From assembly GCA_900551155.1 (NCBI GenBank), contig URVA01000026.1, positions 1 to 15,481 on the forward strand: a stretch of DNA of 15,481 bases, in the 5' to 3' direction. Position numbers and translations under genes: made by a program. Position 1 is the stretch's first letter. Every line of letters starts with the position of its first letter. Of this stretch, positions 6,881-13,565 are shown piece by piece. The notes under the pieces are model-generated. The model worked only from the letters and a program-made list of their open reading frames with translations, was not told where the DNA came from and made no database searches. This stretch comes from an uncultured Eggerthella sp. GTDB lineage: Bacteria; Actinomycetota; Coriobacteriia; Coriobacteriales; Eggerthellaceae.

Positions 6881-6907
6881 ATGCCTGTCCAATCAATGGA
6901 CAGGCAT
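6881..6907. terminator. 11-bp perfect hairpin between xseB and ackA
   Basis: ATGCCTGTCCA (6881-6891) and TGGACAGGCAT (6897-6907) form an uninterrupted 11-bp stem with a 5-nt loop. The plus strand lacks a T tract right after it, while the minus strand reads into TTTTT. It probably ends plus-strand transcripts from xseB weakly, or works chiefly on antisense transcription. The right arm overlaps the proposed ackA -35. Confidence 0.5.
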
Positions 6908-6923
6908 GGTTATTTCGTACAAT
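6897..6923 (+). promoter_or_regulatory. Candidate ackA promoter
   Basis: TGGACA (6897-6902) and TACAAT (6918-6923) each match five of six consensus bases, but the spacer is short at 15 bp. Transcription would start near 6930, leaving a short leader before the ribosome binding site at 6943. The -35 forms part of the hairpin stem. Confidence 0.4.
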
Positions 6924-6955
6924 AGAGTAACGATAATTTAGTGGGAGGGATTAAT

Positions 6956-8182
6956 TTGAACATCCTTGTTATAAATGCTGGGTCTTCATCTTTAAAGTAC
7001 CAATTGGTAAATGTAACCACTCACAAGGTAGTAGCAAAAGGCTTATGTGAGCGTGTTGGTAGTGAGGAATCTTCACACAAACACGGCATTGATGAAAACG
7101 AGTATGTTTATGAACTTCCTCTGCCAGATCACACGGCTGCAGTTCAGGTTGTGTTAGATGTTCTTACCAAGGGTCCTAATGCGGTAATTCATGATATGAG
7201 TGAGATTGCTGCAGTTGGTCATCGAGTAGTTCATGGCGGCGAATACTTCCAGAAGTCTGCGCTTATTGATGAAGATGTTATTTCTAAAATTGATGAGTTG
7301 GCAGAACTTGCTCCGCTGCATAACAAGGCGGCACTTGCGGGTATTTTTGCTTGCCGCAAGCTTATGCCCGATACTCCAATGGTGGCGGTATTCGACACTT
7401 CCTTCTTCCAAACCTTGCCACCTTCGGCATACATGTATCCGCTTCCTTACGAGTACTATGAAAAGTACAGCGTGCGTAAATATGGTGCTCACGGTACGTC
7501 GCATCGCTATATTGCAGAGCGTGCCGCAGACATTTTGGGAGAGCCACTGACTGACTTACGTTTAATTACCTGCCATTTAGGCAATGGCTGCTCTATTTCT
7601 GCAATCGATCATGGCAGCCCTATTGATACCTCTATGGGCTTTACGCCTTTGGACGGTCTTATGATGGGCACTCGTTGCGGATCGATTGACCCTGCTATTG
7701 TTACTTACTTAATGGACAAACTTGAACTTACTCCTGGTGAAATGAATGACATCATGAATAAGAAGTCGGGTTTGTTGGGTATTTCTGGAATTAGCAACGA
7801 CCTTCGCAGTGTGCGGGAAGCCTCTGAAGCAGGCGATGAACGCGCTATGCTTGCCTATGAGATGTATTCTTCCCGTGTGAAGAAATTCATCGGTCAGTAT
7901 TTCTTTATGTTGGGTGGGGCGGATGCAATTGTTTTAACCGCTGGTGTTGGTGAAAACTGCGATAAGATGCGCCGTATGATTTTCTCTGGTTTGCAGCCTT
8001 TGGGAATCATTTTAGATCCTGCCAAGAATAAACAGCGCGGATTTGAGCGTATCATTTCTTCGGACAAGTCTGAAGTTCCTGTAATTGTAATTCCTACTGA
8101 CGAGGAATACATGATCGCTCGCGATACGTACGATATTGTTCGTGCAAAAACTCAGATTGTTCCTGTTCCTAAGGAAGACTAA
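6956..8182 (+). CDS. ackA: Acetate kinase
   Basis: This 408-aa cytoplasmic enzyme interconverts acetyl phosphate plus ADP and acetate plus ATP, the ATP-yielding step of the acetate pathway. Family signatures are complete: N-terminal LVINAGSSSLK (N7, S10-S12, K14), VGHRVVHGG, the catalytic-Asp segment VAVFDTSFFQTLP, HGTSHRYI, the phosphate-binding CHLGNGCSI, GFTPLDGLMMGTRCG, LTAGVGEN and the C-terminal PTDEE. Length agrees with E. coli AckA (400). The start is TTG at 6956, with GGGAGGGA (6943-6950) 5 nt upstream. An in-frame GTG at 6941 would translate this ribosome binding site and shift the GSSS motif away from its normal place near residue 10. Its partner pta lies downstream on the opposite strand rather than in an operon. 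Confidence 0.97.
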   Translation: MNILVINAGSSSLKYQLVNVTTHKVVAKGLCERVGSEESSHKHGIDENEYVYELPLPDHTAAVQVVLDVLTKGPNAVIHDMSEIAAVGHRVVHGGEYFQKSALIDEDVISKIDELAELAPLHNKAALAGIFACRKLMPDTPMVAVFDTSFFQTLPPSAYMYPLPYEYYEKYSVRKYGAHGTSHRYIAERAADILGEPLTDLRLITCHLGNGCSISAIDHGSPIDTSMGFTPLDGLMMGTRCGSIDPAIVTYLMDKLELTPGEMNDIMNKKSGLLGISGISNDLRSVREASEAGDERAMLAYEMYSSRVKKFIGQYFFMLGGADAIVLTAGVGENCDKMRRMIFSGLQPLGIILDPAKNKQRGFERIISSDKSEVPVIVIPTDEEYMIARDTYDIVRAKTQIVPVPKED

Positions 8183-8237
8183 CCTAAGGTTTCACCAAGG
8201 GTAATTCTGTATTCTTATTTATTGTTTACGAAAACAG

Positions 8238-8276
8238 AAAAGCGTGTCTTTCATTATTAAGAAAGACACGCTTTTT
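8238..8276. terminator. Bidirectional terminator between ackA and pta
   Basis: AAAAGCGTGTCTTTC (8238-8252) and GAAAGACACGCTTTT (8261-8275) form a perfect 15-bp stem with an 8-nt loop. The T tract 8272-8276 serves the plus strand and the mirror A tract 8238-8241 becomes the T tract on the minus strand. It lies between convergent genes and can end both transcripts. Confidence 0.93.
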
Positions 8277-8343
8277 GATTTAATGGCCTAAAAGTGGCGT
8301 TGCGGGAGAAATGCGGGATTAGAACTTAAACAGGTTTAATCCT

Positions 8344-9336
8344 TTACAACGTCTGTGCCTGAACGCAGGTGATAGCAATTACGCCCACAACATCTTCAGC
8401 AGTGCAGCCACGAGAAAGGTCGTTTACGGGAGCTGCGATACCTTGAAGGATTGGACCATATGCCTGAGCGTTGCCAAGGCGCTGTACCAGCTTGTAACCA
8501 ATGTTTGCAGCATCCAAATCAGGGAAAATTAAAACATTAGCTTTGCCAGCAACTGGGGAGCCTGGAGCTTTTGATTGACCAACTTCTGGAACAATAGCGG
8601 CATCAAGCTGAAGTTCACCGTCAGCATTCAAGTCAGGATAGTTTTCCTTAATGTAGTTCATCGCTTCAACTACCTTGGTAGCGTCATCGTTTTTAGCGCT
8701 GCCATAAGAGGAGTGAGAAAGAAGAGCGATGCGAGCTTCTTTACCAAGCAAACGCTTGAAAGAGTCATTGGTTAGGTTTGCAATATGGGCAAGTTTTTCT
8801 GCGGTAGGCTGAACCTCTAATGCGCAGTCTGCGAAAGCGAAAATGCCATTTTCTCCCAAGTCACAGTTAGGAACATCCATCAGGAACAGTGAACTTACCA
8901 TAGGTGCGCCAGGAGCAGTTTTTAAAACCTTCAGGGCGGGGGAAAGAATTTTTACCGTTGCGCATCCAGCGCCACCAACAAGGCCATCACACATGCCAGT
9001 CTTGAGCATCATGACGGCAAAATAAATAGGATCAGTAGTTACTAATTCATGGGCTTCTTCTTCGGTCATGCCTTTCTTTTTACGAAGCTCGTACAAAAGA
9101 TTAGTAAACTCTTCAACCTTTTCGGAGGTGGCAGGATTGATGATTTTTGCATCATCAAGTTTATAGTCTTTGCCACGAATCTCGGTTTCGTCGCCAAGAA
9201 TTACGATATTTGCAATGCCGTCTGTAAGTGCCGTTTCTGCAGCTGCAAGAATACGATCATCATTTCCTTCTGGTAAAACGATAGTCTTTTTGTCAGACTT
9301 AGCACGTTCAATCATTGACTCAATGAGCGTAGCCAT
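8344..9336 (-). CDS. pta: Phosphate acetyltransferase
   Basis: This 330-aa enzyme transfers the acetyl group between CoA and phosphate (acetyl-CoA plus Pi to acetyl phosphate plus CoA). It is the short single-domain Pta typical of Gram-positive bacteria, without the N-terminal DRTGG/BioD-like domains of E. coli Pta. Diagnostic segments are IVLPEGNDDRIL near the start, MLKTGMCDGLVGGA, ALLSHSSYGSAKN, LDAAIVPEVGQSKAPGS and ANVLIFPDLDAANIGYKLVQR. The C-terminus has GPILQGIAAPVNDLSRGC. The ATG at 9336 is chosen over an in-frame TTG at 9342 because AAAGGA (9348-9343) lies about 6 nt before the ATG and overlaps the TTG. It is convergent with ackA and divergent from the glycosyltransferase. Confidence 0.96.
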   Translation of the reverse strand: MATLIESMIERAKSDKKTIVLPEGNDDRILAAAETALTDGIANIVILGDETEIRGKDYKLDDAKIINPATSEKVEEFTNLLYELRKKKGMTEEEAHELVTTDPIYFAVMMLKTGMCDGLVGGAGCATVKILSPALKVLKTAPGAPMVSSLFLMDVPNCDLGENGIFAFADCALEVQPTAEKLAHIANLTNDSFKRLLGKEARIALLSHSSYGSAKNDDATKVVEAMNYIKENYPDLNADGELQLDAAIVPEVGQSKAPGSPVAGKANVLIFPDLDAANIGYKLVQRLGNAQAYGPILQGIAAPVNDLSRGCTAEDVVGVIAITCVQAQTL

Positions 9337-9401
9337 AGGCAATCCTTTCGCGATAAATGCTACTTTTCGATATCATTTTAGCGTTCAAGGTACTACGTGG
9401 G

Positions 9402-9407
9402 TATAAT
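9402..9407 (+). promoter_or_regulatory. -10 element for the glycosyltransferase gene
   Basis: A perfect TATAAT (9402-9407) lies about 55 bp upstream of the glycosyltransferase start. No good -35 is present at 16-18 bp. A TG dinucleotide at 9398-9399 is one base off the extended -10 position. Confidence 0.45.
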
Positions 9408-9463
9408 GTGCCTTTAAGGGAAACCGCATACGGCGTGAACGGAAAGGTTAGGTGGAATCCTTC

Positions 9464-10498
9464 ATGAAAACAATCTCCTTTGCAGTGCCGTGCTATAACT
9501 CGGCAGACTACATGGAGAAATGCGTTGAATCACTGCTTCCTTGCGGTGATGATATCGAAATCATTCTGGTCGACGATGGCTCCACGAAGGATGACACTCC
9601 TGCAATATGCGATAGGTTAGTCGAAGAACATCCTGGTATTGTTCGTGCTATTCATAAGGAAAACGGCGGCCATGGATCAGGGGTTAATGCAGGCCTTGCA
9701 GCTGCTGAAGGACTTTACTACAAAGTGGTAGATTCTGATGACTGGCTGGATAAGCAGGCAATGGATACTATCATGCCGTATTTACGCGAACAGAAGGCTC
9801 AGTTCGAACAAACAGGTACTACGGCTACGGATTTGGTTATTGCAAATTACGTATATGAAAAGGTATATGAAGGAACTCATACTACTATCCGCTATACCAA
9901 TGTTTTCCCGACTGATACTGAGTTTTCTTGGTCTGAGGTAGGACGTTTTAACCCATCGCAGTATTTGTTAATGCATTCGGTAATTTATCGTACCGAAATG
10001 CTTCGTGATATGGGGCTTAAGCTTCCTGAGCATTGTTTTTACGTTGATAACATCTTTGTTTATGTTCCGCTGCCACACGTTAAAACAATGCGCTACTTTG
10101 ATGTTGATATGTATCGCTACTTTATTGGTCGCGAAGATCAGTCGGTCAATGAAAAGATCATGCTTTCACGAATTGACCAGCAAATTCGCATTACAAAAGT
10201 AATGATTGATTCGGTTGATGTTATGGCGATTGAAAACAAGCGCCTGCGTAACTATATGAAGAACTATCTTTCTATGATGATGTGCATCTGTTCAGTGTTC
10301 TTGCGCATGGAAAAGACCGATGAAAACGAAGCAAAACGTGCTGATATTTGGGCATATCTTCGTGCAAAAGATGAAAATCTCTACCACGATGTTCGTCATT
10401 CGGTATTGAATCTTGCGACTAATATTCCTAGTGATGTTGGTCGTATGGTAGGAATTACGGGCTACCACATTGCTCAAAAGATATTCAAGTTTAACTAA
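9464..10498 (+). CDS. Family 2 glycosyltransferase
   Basis: This 344-aa protein has an N-terminal GT-A domain of glycosyltransferase family 2, which uses nucleotide sugars to build cell-surface polysaccharide or teichoic-acid-like polymers. The fold starts with ISFAVPCYNSADYMEKCVESL, VDDGS is at 36-40, ENGGHGSGVNAG at 66-77, and the metal/nucleotide-binding DxD region VDSDDW at 89-94. Residues from about 200 are a helical C-terminal part with many Met and basic residues but no clear membrane segment, so it is predicted cytoplasmic. ATG at 9464 is preferred because the family begins close to the first beta strand and AGGTGG (9450-9455) lies 8 nt upstream. An in-frame GTG at 9452 with GGAAAGG (9441-9447) is a real alternative adding four residues. 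It stands alone, with no neighbouring polysaccharide genes, so the sugar and acceptor are unknown. Confidence 0.88.
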   Translation: MKTISFAVPCYNSADYMEKCVESLLPCGDDIEIILVDDGSTKDDTPAICDRLVEEHPGIVRAIHKENGGHGSGVNAGLAAAEGLYYKVVDSDDWLDKQAMDTIMPYLREQKAQFEQTGTTATDLVIANYVYEKVYEGTHTTIRYTNVFPTDTEFSWSEVGRFNPSQYLLMHSVIYRTEMLRDMGLKLPEHCFYVDNIFVYVPLPHVKTMRYFDVDMYRYFIGREDQSVNEKIMLSRIDQQIRITKVMIDSVDVMAIENKRLRNYMKNYLSMMMCICSVFLRMEKTDENEAKRADIWAYLRAKDENLYHDVRHSVLNLATNIPSDVGRMVGITGYHIAQKIFKFN

Positions 10499-10523
10499 GA
10501 ATCTAACTAAAATAGATTTTGGT

Positions 10524-10562
10524 AAGCCGCCTATCTGCAGTTGATGGGTGGCTTATTCTTTG
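10524..10562 (+). terminator. Terminator of the glycosyltransferase gene
   Basis: AAGCCGCCT (10524-10532) pairs with GGGTGGCTT (10546-10554) with two G-U pairs around a 13-nt loop, then ATTCTTT follows. The right arm overlaps the dinB stop codon (10553-10555). The T tract is imperfect, so strength is uncertain. Confidence 0.5.
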
Positions 10563-12001
10563 TAGTCTTCAGGGTTTTTAGCGGAACTGCCTGTAGTGTC
10601 ATTGTAGGTTTTCATTTCGTGTCCGAAGCGAACGGCGTCTTCACCAAAACGCTGAGCAATTAAATCATTGGCTTCCAGCAATTTTGAATTCTTCTTTGCA
10701 TGCGCAATCAAAGGACTTTGTTTGTCAGTGTTTCTTTTCGTAGAGTTGTTGTCGGATAGTTCTTCATTTGCTGACAGACTGGATTCACTGACCTCAAAAC
10801 TATCGAAGAGGGAAGTTTGAACAGGCTCTCCGTTAAACCCGCTAATTCCTACCCCTACTAATCGAAGTTTTTCGCCTGGAGTCCAAAGTTCATCGAGCAT
10901 TTCATAGAGCAACGGCAGCCAGGTAAGTTCATTGGTTCCTAGGTTGGTAACTTTTCGTTGGCAGGTACGTATGGTTAAGTCTTCACGTCGAATTTTTAGG
11001 TGGAGGGTGGTTCCCTCTAAATCTTTTCGACGTAAACGACGTCCAACCTTGTGGGCCATAGTGGCAATGCGCGCTTGAATTTCGTGCTTATCGGTTAGGC
11101 TGGTGGCAAAACTAATTTCATTTGAAATTGATTTAACAGGATCGGGATCGGCGTTTACAGCAGTATCGATTCCTCGTGCGCGATCTACCATGAACTGCGT
11201 ATTTTTTCCGAATACCTGACGAAGAAGCGCAACGTCTGCAGTAACTAAATCGCCCAACGTTTTGATGTGGTATGAATTAAGTTTCTTTTGGGCAACAGGG
11301 CCTATTCCACTCATTACTTTAATGGGAAGGGGAGCTAAGAAACGCTCTGAATCTTCAGGATATACGATCGTTAAACCTCGGGGCTTATTTTGGTTGGAAG
11401 CAATTTTTGCAACCGACTTTGATGCGCCAAGTCCGATAGAACAGGTTATTCCGAGCTTTGCGACGCGTTGCTGGATCCTTTGTGCAATAAGCGCAGGATG
11501 TTCTTTGTTGGTACGGGTAGGGCTTACGTCAAGAAAGGCCTCATCAATGCTAACTTGCATTAACTGAGGAGATTCGTCCAATAGGATGTCCATCACTTGC
11601 TTCGACATTTCACGGTAGCGATGAAAATTACCAGAAGTCCAAATAGCATGAGGACACAATCGTGCGGCAGTGAAAGAGGGCATTGCGGAATGAACGCCAT
11701 AGGTTCTTGCTTCATAAGAAGCGGTAGATACAACTCCACGTTTTTCAGGACTCCCACCAACTATTACGGGTTTGCCTTTCCATTCAGGGTGGTCAAGCTG
11801 TTCGACTGATGCGAAAAAGGCATCTAAATCCATCAAAATAATGGCAGGACCATTCCATGGACGAAGCGAACTGGGCATTTTGATTTGATTTTCATCAAAA
11901 CCTAAAGATTGGGGTACAGCATCACATAACCCCTTGTCAGAGGGCGCATTATCAAGAGTAAAATCCTGGTTTTCTGAGTGTTGTACCTTATTCTTTTCCA
12001 T
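10553..12001 (-). CDS. dinB: DNA polymerase IV (Y-family translesion polymerase)
   Basis: This 482-aa Y-family polymerase copies damaged or mismatched primer ends. Palm and fingers motifs are intact: LMDLDAFFASVE (D58, D60, with the steric-gate aromatic F63), YEARTYGVHSAMP (96-108) and the catalytic SIDEAF (D153, E154). The thumb has the SGIGPVAQKKL helix-hairpin-helix (231-241) and the little finger spans about 285-390. QTSLFD (395-400) is a beta-clamp-binding motif. The protein is longer than E. coli DinB (351): about 50 extra N-terminal residues and an 80-residue tail beyond the clamp motif that ends in a helix with RFGEDAVRFGHEM. The ATG at 12001 has no visible ribosome binding site; a TAGACT (12014-12009) seven bases upstream would permit a leaderless transcript. 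An internal ATG at residue 42 is possible but also lacks one. Confidence 0.94.
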   Translation of the reverse strand: MEKNKVQHSENQDFTLDNAPSDKGLCDAVPQSLGFDENQIKMPSSLRPWNGPAIILMDLDAFFASVEQLDHPEWKGKPVIVGGSPEKRGVVSTASYEARTYGVHSAMPSFTAARLCPHAIWTSGNFHRYREMSKQVMDILLDESPQLMQVSIDEAFLDVSPTRTNKEHPALIAQRIQQRVAKLGITCSIGLGASKSVAKIASNQNKPRGLTIVYPEDSERFLAPLPIKVMSGIGPVAQKKLNSYHIKTLGDLVTADVALLRQVFGKNTQFMVDRARGIDTAVNADPDPVKSISNEISFATSLTDKHEIQARIATMAHKVGRRLRRKDLEGTTLHLKIRREDLTIRTCQRKVTNLGTNELTWLPLLYEMLDELWTPGEKLRLVGVGISGFNGEPVQTSLFDSFEVSESSLSANEELSDNNSTKRNTDKQSPLIAHAKKNSKLLEANDLIAQRFGEDAVRFGHEMKTYNDTTGSSAKNPEDYKE

Positions 12002-12024
12002 GATACATAGTCTAACATGCCCAC

Positions 12025-12054
12025 GGGTAGTTCATTTTGTGTTAGGGTAGTTCA
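12025..12054. promoter_or_regulatory. Exact 10-bp direct repeat in dinB/CobD-like divergent promoter
   Basis: GGGTAGTTCA occurs at 12025-12034 and 12045-12054, identical copies 20 bp apart (two helical turns), in the 101-bp region between the two divergent starts. The left copy lies just upstream of the proposed dinB -10. The arrangement fits a pair of binding sites for one regulator on the same DNA face. No GAAC-N4-GTTC LexA-type box is present. Confidence 0.5.
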
Positions 12055-12102
12055 CCCAGGCAAAACTCGAGATTAAATTGATGTGTAAGGATATGAGGTA
12101 AA

Positions 12103-13227
12103 GTGAAACCATTTGATGCTTTTACAGAACTTGTGAACGAGGCATCAGTTGCACCTCAACGTCAAGAAACTTTGCCTTACGATATCCGTGCCGAAATTGA
12201 CTGGATTGATTTTTCTTGTATTGCTAATCCGTTAGGTACGCCAAGTTGCGTAAAGGAAGCTATTGCTTCTGCAATTTCTGAAGGAGATTTATCCTTTTTA
12301 CCCAATAGCGACGGTCAACATTTAAGCCGCGTTATTGGTCGTTATTTCGAAATGTCTCCCGAAAGTATTATGACGGGCACCAGCGTTACGTCATTGATTG
12401 GCGCTATTGCGCAAGCGTATAGGCCTTGCAATGTTGGCATCCCGACTCCTGCACCTACAGGGTATTTCTTGGCTATTGCCAATGTTGGTCATAATCCTGT
12501 CAAGTTGATTAATCCCTATTCGCTTTCTGCCATTGAGCCTCAGTCTGCTTTTTCAAGTGGAAATAAATTCGAAGCTGCGGTACTTGCTAATCCAAGTTTC
12601 CCTTGCGCACGCTTGCTATCTGAAAAGACACTTAAGCGCTATCTGGAAGTTTGCAATTGGGTAATTGTTGACGAATCGAATATCAGCTTAACCCTTGGTG
12701 GGGAATCGTTTGTTGAACTAACGCGTCAGTATCGAAACCTCTTTGTAGTTCGCAGTCTTTCGAATGAACTAGGCATGCCTGGTATTCCAATGGGCTATGT
12801 TGTTGGCAATGAGTCAGCCATTGCTCATATCAAGCAATTTACTGACGGTTCCGACATTTCAATGTTTAACGAAATTGTGGCACGTGAATTTCCTCACACA
12901 GGGGAATACTTAGAAGAAACCGTTCAATTGTTGGAAAATGAAATTCCCTGGATGCAGTGCATGCTTAGCTTAACGCCAGGAATTAAGGTATTTCCTTCAG
13001 AAGCTAACTTTGTAATGTGCGCTCTTGAAGAACGCGCTGCACGCGACTTTGGCATTTCTAGTGCTGCAGATTTGATTGTTCGTCTTCAAAAAGCAGGCTT
13101 TACGGTGCGCGATTTAGCAGGTGTTCCTGGCATTGAAGGCAAACGCTATTTCTTGGTATCTATTCGTAGTCATGAAGACAACGAAAAGTTCATTTCCGCA
13201 TTGCGTGACATTATCGACGAAGCTTAA
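12103..13227 (+). CDS. CobD/HisC-like aminotransferase-fold protein lacking the PLP lysine
   Basis: This 374-aa protein is a fold-type I PLP-enzyme homologue closest, by recalled motifs, to threonine-phosphate decarboxylase (CobD) and histidinol-phosphate aminotransferase. Collinear segments are DFSCIANPLGTPSCVKEAI (36-54), ANPSFPCA (162-169, for NPNNPTG), VIVDES (187-192, D190 for the pyridine-binding Asp), VVRSLSNELGMPGIPMGY (215-232) and a C-terminal YFLVSIRSHEDNEKF. The Schiff-base lysine of the RSL(S/T)K motif is Asn221 (codon AAT). The phosphate-binding Arg of GLRxGY is Pro229, the Tyr after DEA is replaced near Asn193, and the substrate-binding Arg of YYRVAIRS is Leu351. It is therefore probably catalytically dead, though full length and without stops or frameshifts. 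The start is GTG with GAGGT (12095-12099) close upstream. No cobalamin or histidine genes are nearby. Confidence 0.85.
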   Translation: MKPFDAFTELVNEASVAPQRQETLPYDIRAEIDWIDFSCIANPLGTPSCVKEAIASAISEGDLSFLPNSDGQHLSRVIGRYFEMSPESIMTGTSVTSLIGAIAQAYRPCNVGIPTPAPTGYFLAIANVGHNPVKLINPYSLSAIEPQSAFSSGNKFEAAVLANPSFPCARLLSEKTLKRYLEVCNWVIVDESNISLTLGGESFVELTRQYRNLFVVRSLSNELGMPGIPMGYVVGNESAIAHIKQFTDGSDISMFNEIVAREFPHTGEYLEETVQLLENEIPWMQCMLSLTPGIKVFPSEANFVMCALEERAARDFGISSAADLIVRLQKAGFTVRDLAGVPGIEGKRYFLVSIRSHEDNEKFISALRDIIDEA

Positions 13228-13243
13228 TTTCTCAATCAGTTAA

Positions 13244-13435
13244 TTCCAAAGACAGTCAGCTTCTTATATAAACTCTAACGGTGAGAAGCTGAATATAGTA
13301 ACACGCAAGTTTGAGTGGATTGAGGATAAAGAGCCTACAGTAACCAAACCTGGTTCTAAGTACGAAGAATGCAGAGTTTGCGGCTATGCAAAAGCAAGGA
13401 AGACCTCGGCAATAGAAGAATTGGCACTACGGTAA
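13244..13435 (+). pseudogene. Decayed fragment of a CxxC-type surface-protein module
   Basis: An open frame follows the TAA at 13241 and runs to TAA at 13433, but has no ATG, GTG or TTG codon in frame, so it cannot be a normal gene. From 13310 it reads FEWIEDKEPTVTKPGSKY, then EECRVCGYAKA, then a short divergent end. This resembles the tail of repeat modules (W..D.EPT.T..GSK...C.VCG) common in secreted and cell-wall proteins of Coriobacteriia and Clostridia. I infer a remnant of a larger surface gene whose 5' part was lost. The assignment of the module rests on recalled pattern only. Confidence 0.5.
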
Positions 13436-13447
13436 ATAAATGAATAA

Positions 13448-13475
13448 AGGCCAGCGTTTACGAAAACGCTGGCCT
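13448..13475 (-). terminator. Terminator of degV, possibly bidirectional
   Basis: AGGCCAGCGTTT (13448-13459) and AAACGCTGGCCT (13464-13475) form a perfect 12-bp stem with a 4-nt loop. On the minus strand it is followed by a T-rich run (TTTATTCATTTATTT), so it fits the end of the degV transcript. On the plus strand only ATCTGTTT follows, so it may also stop transcripts from the CobD-like gene less strongly. Between it and the degV stop (13476-13565) I see no gene. Confidence 0.8.
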
Positions 13476-13565
13476 ATCTGTTTGCGACGCGACCACATGT
13501 AGTCACCTAAAGAACTGTCCGTTTGAAGAGGCGCTTTTAAAAGAAAGTTAGAGAGGCAACAACTC

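Noticed and set aside
6941..6955. GTG start extending ackA by five residues
   Set aside because: The GTG lies in the ribosome binding site of the TTG at 6956, and the extension moves the conserved N-terminal motif out of position.
7154..7504. 116-codon minus-strand ORF inside ackA
   Set aside because: It is fully antisense to the conserved ackA frame, with no ribosome binding site or recognisable protein; a shadow frame.
9337..9342. TTG start extending pta by two residues
   Set aside because: The Shine-Dalgarno overlaps it and is correctly spaced for the ATG at 9336.
12002..12102. LexA/SOS box upstream of dinB
   Set aside because: I looked for GAAC-N4-GTTC and CTGT-type palindromes and found none; only the direct repeat is present.
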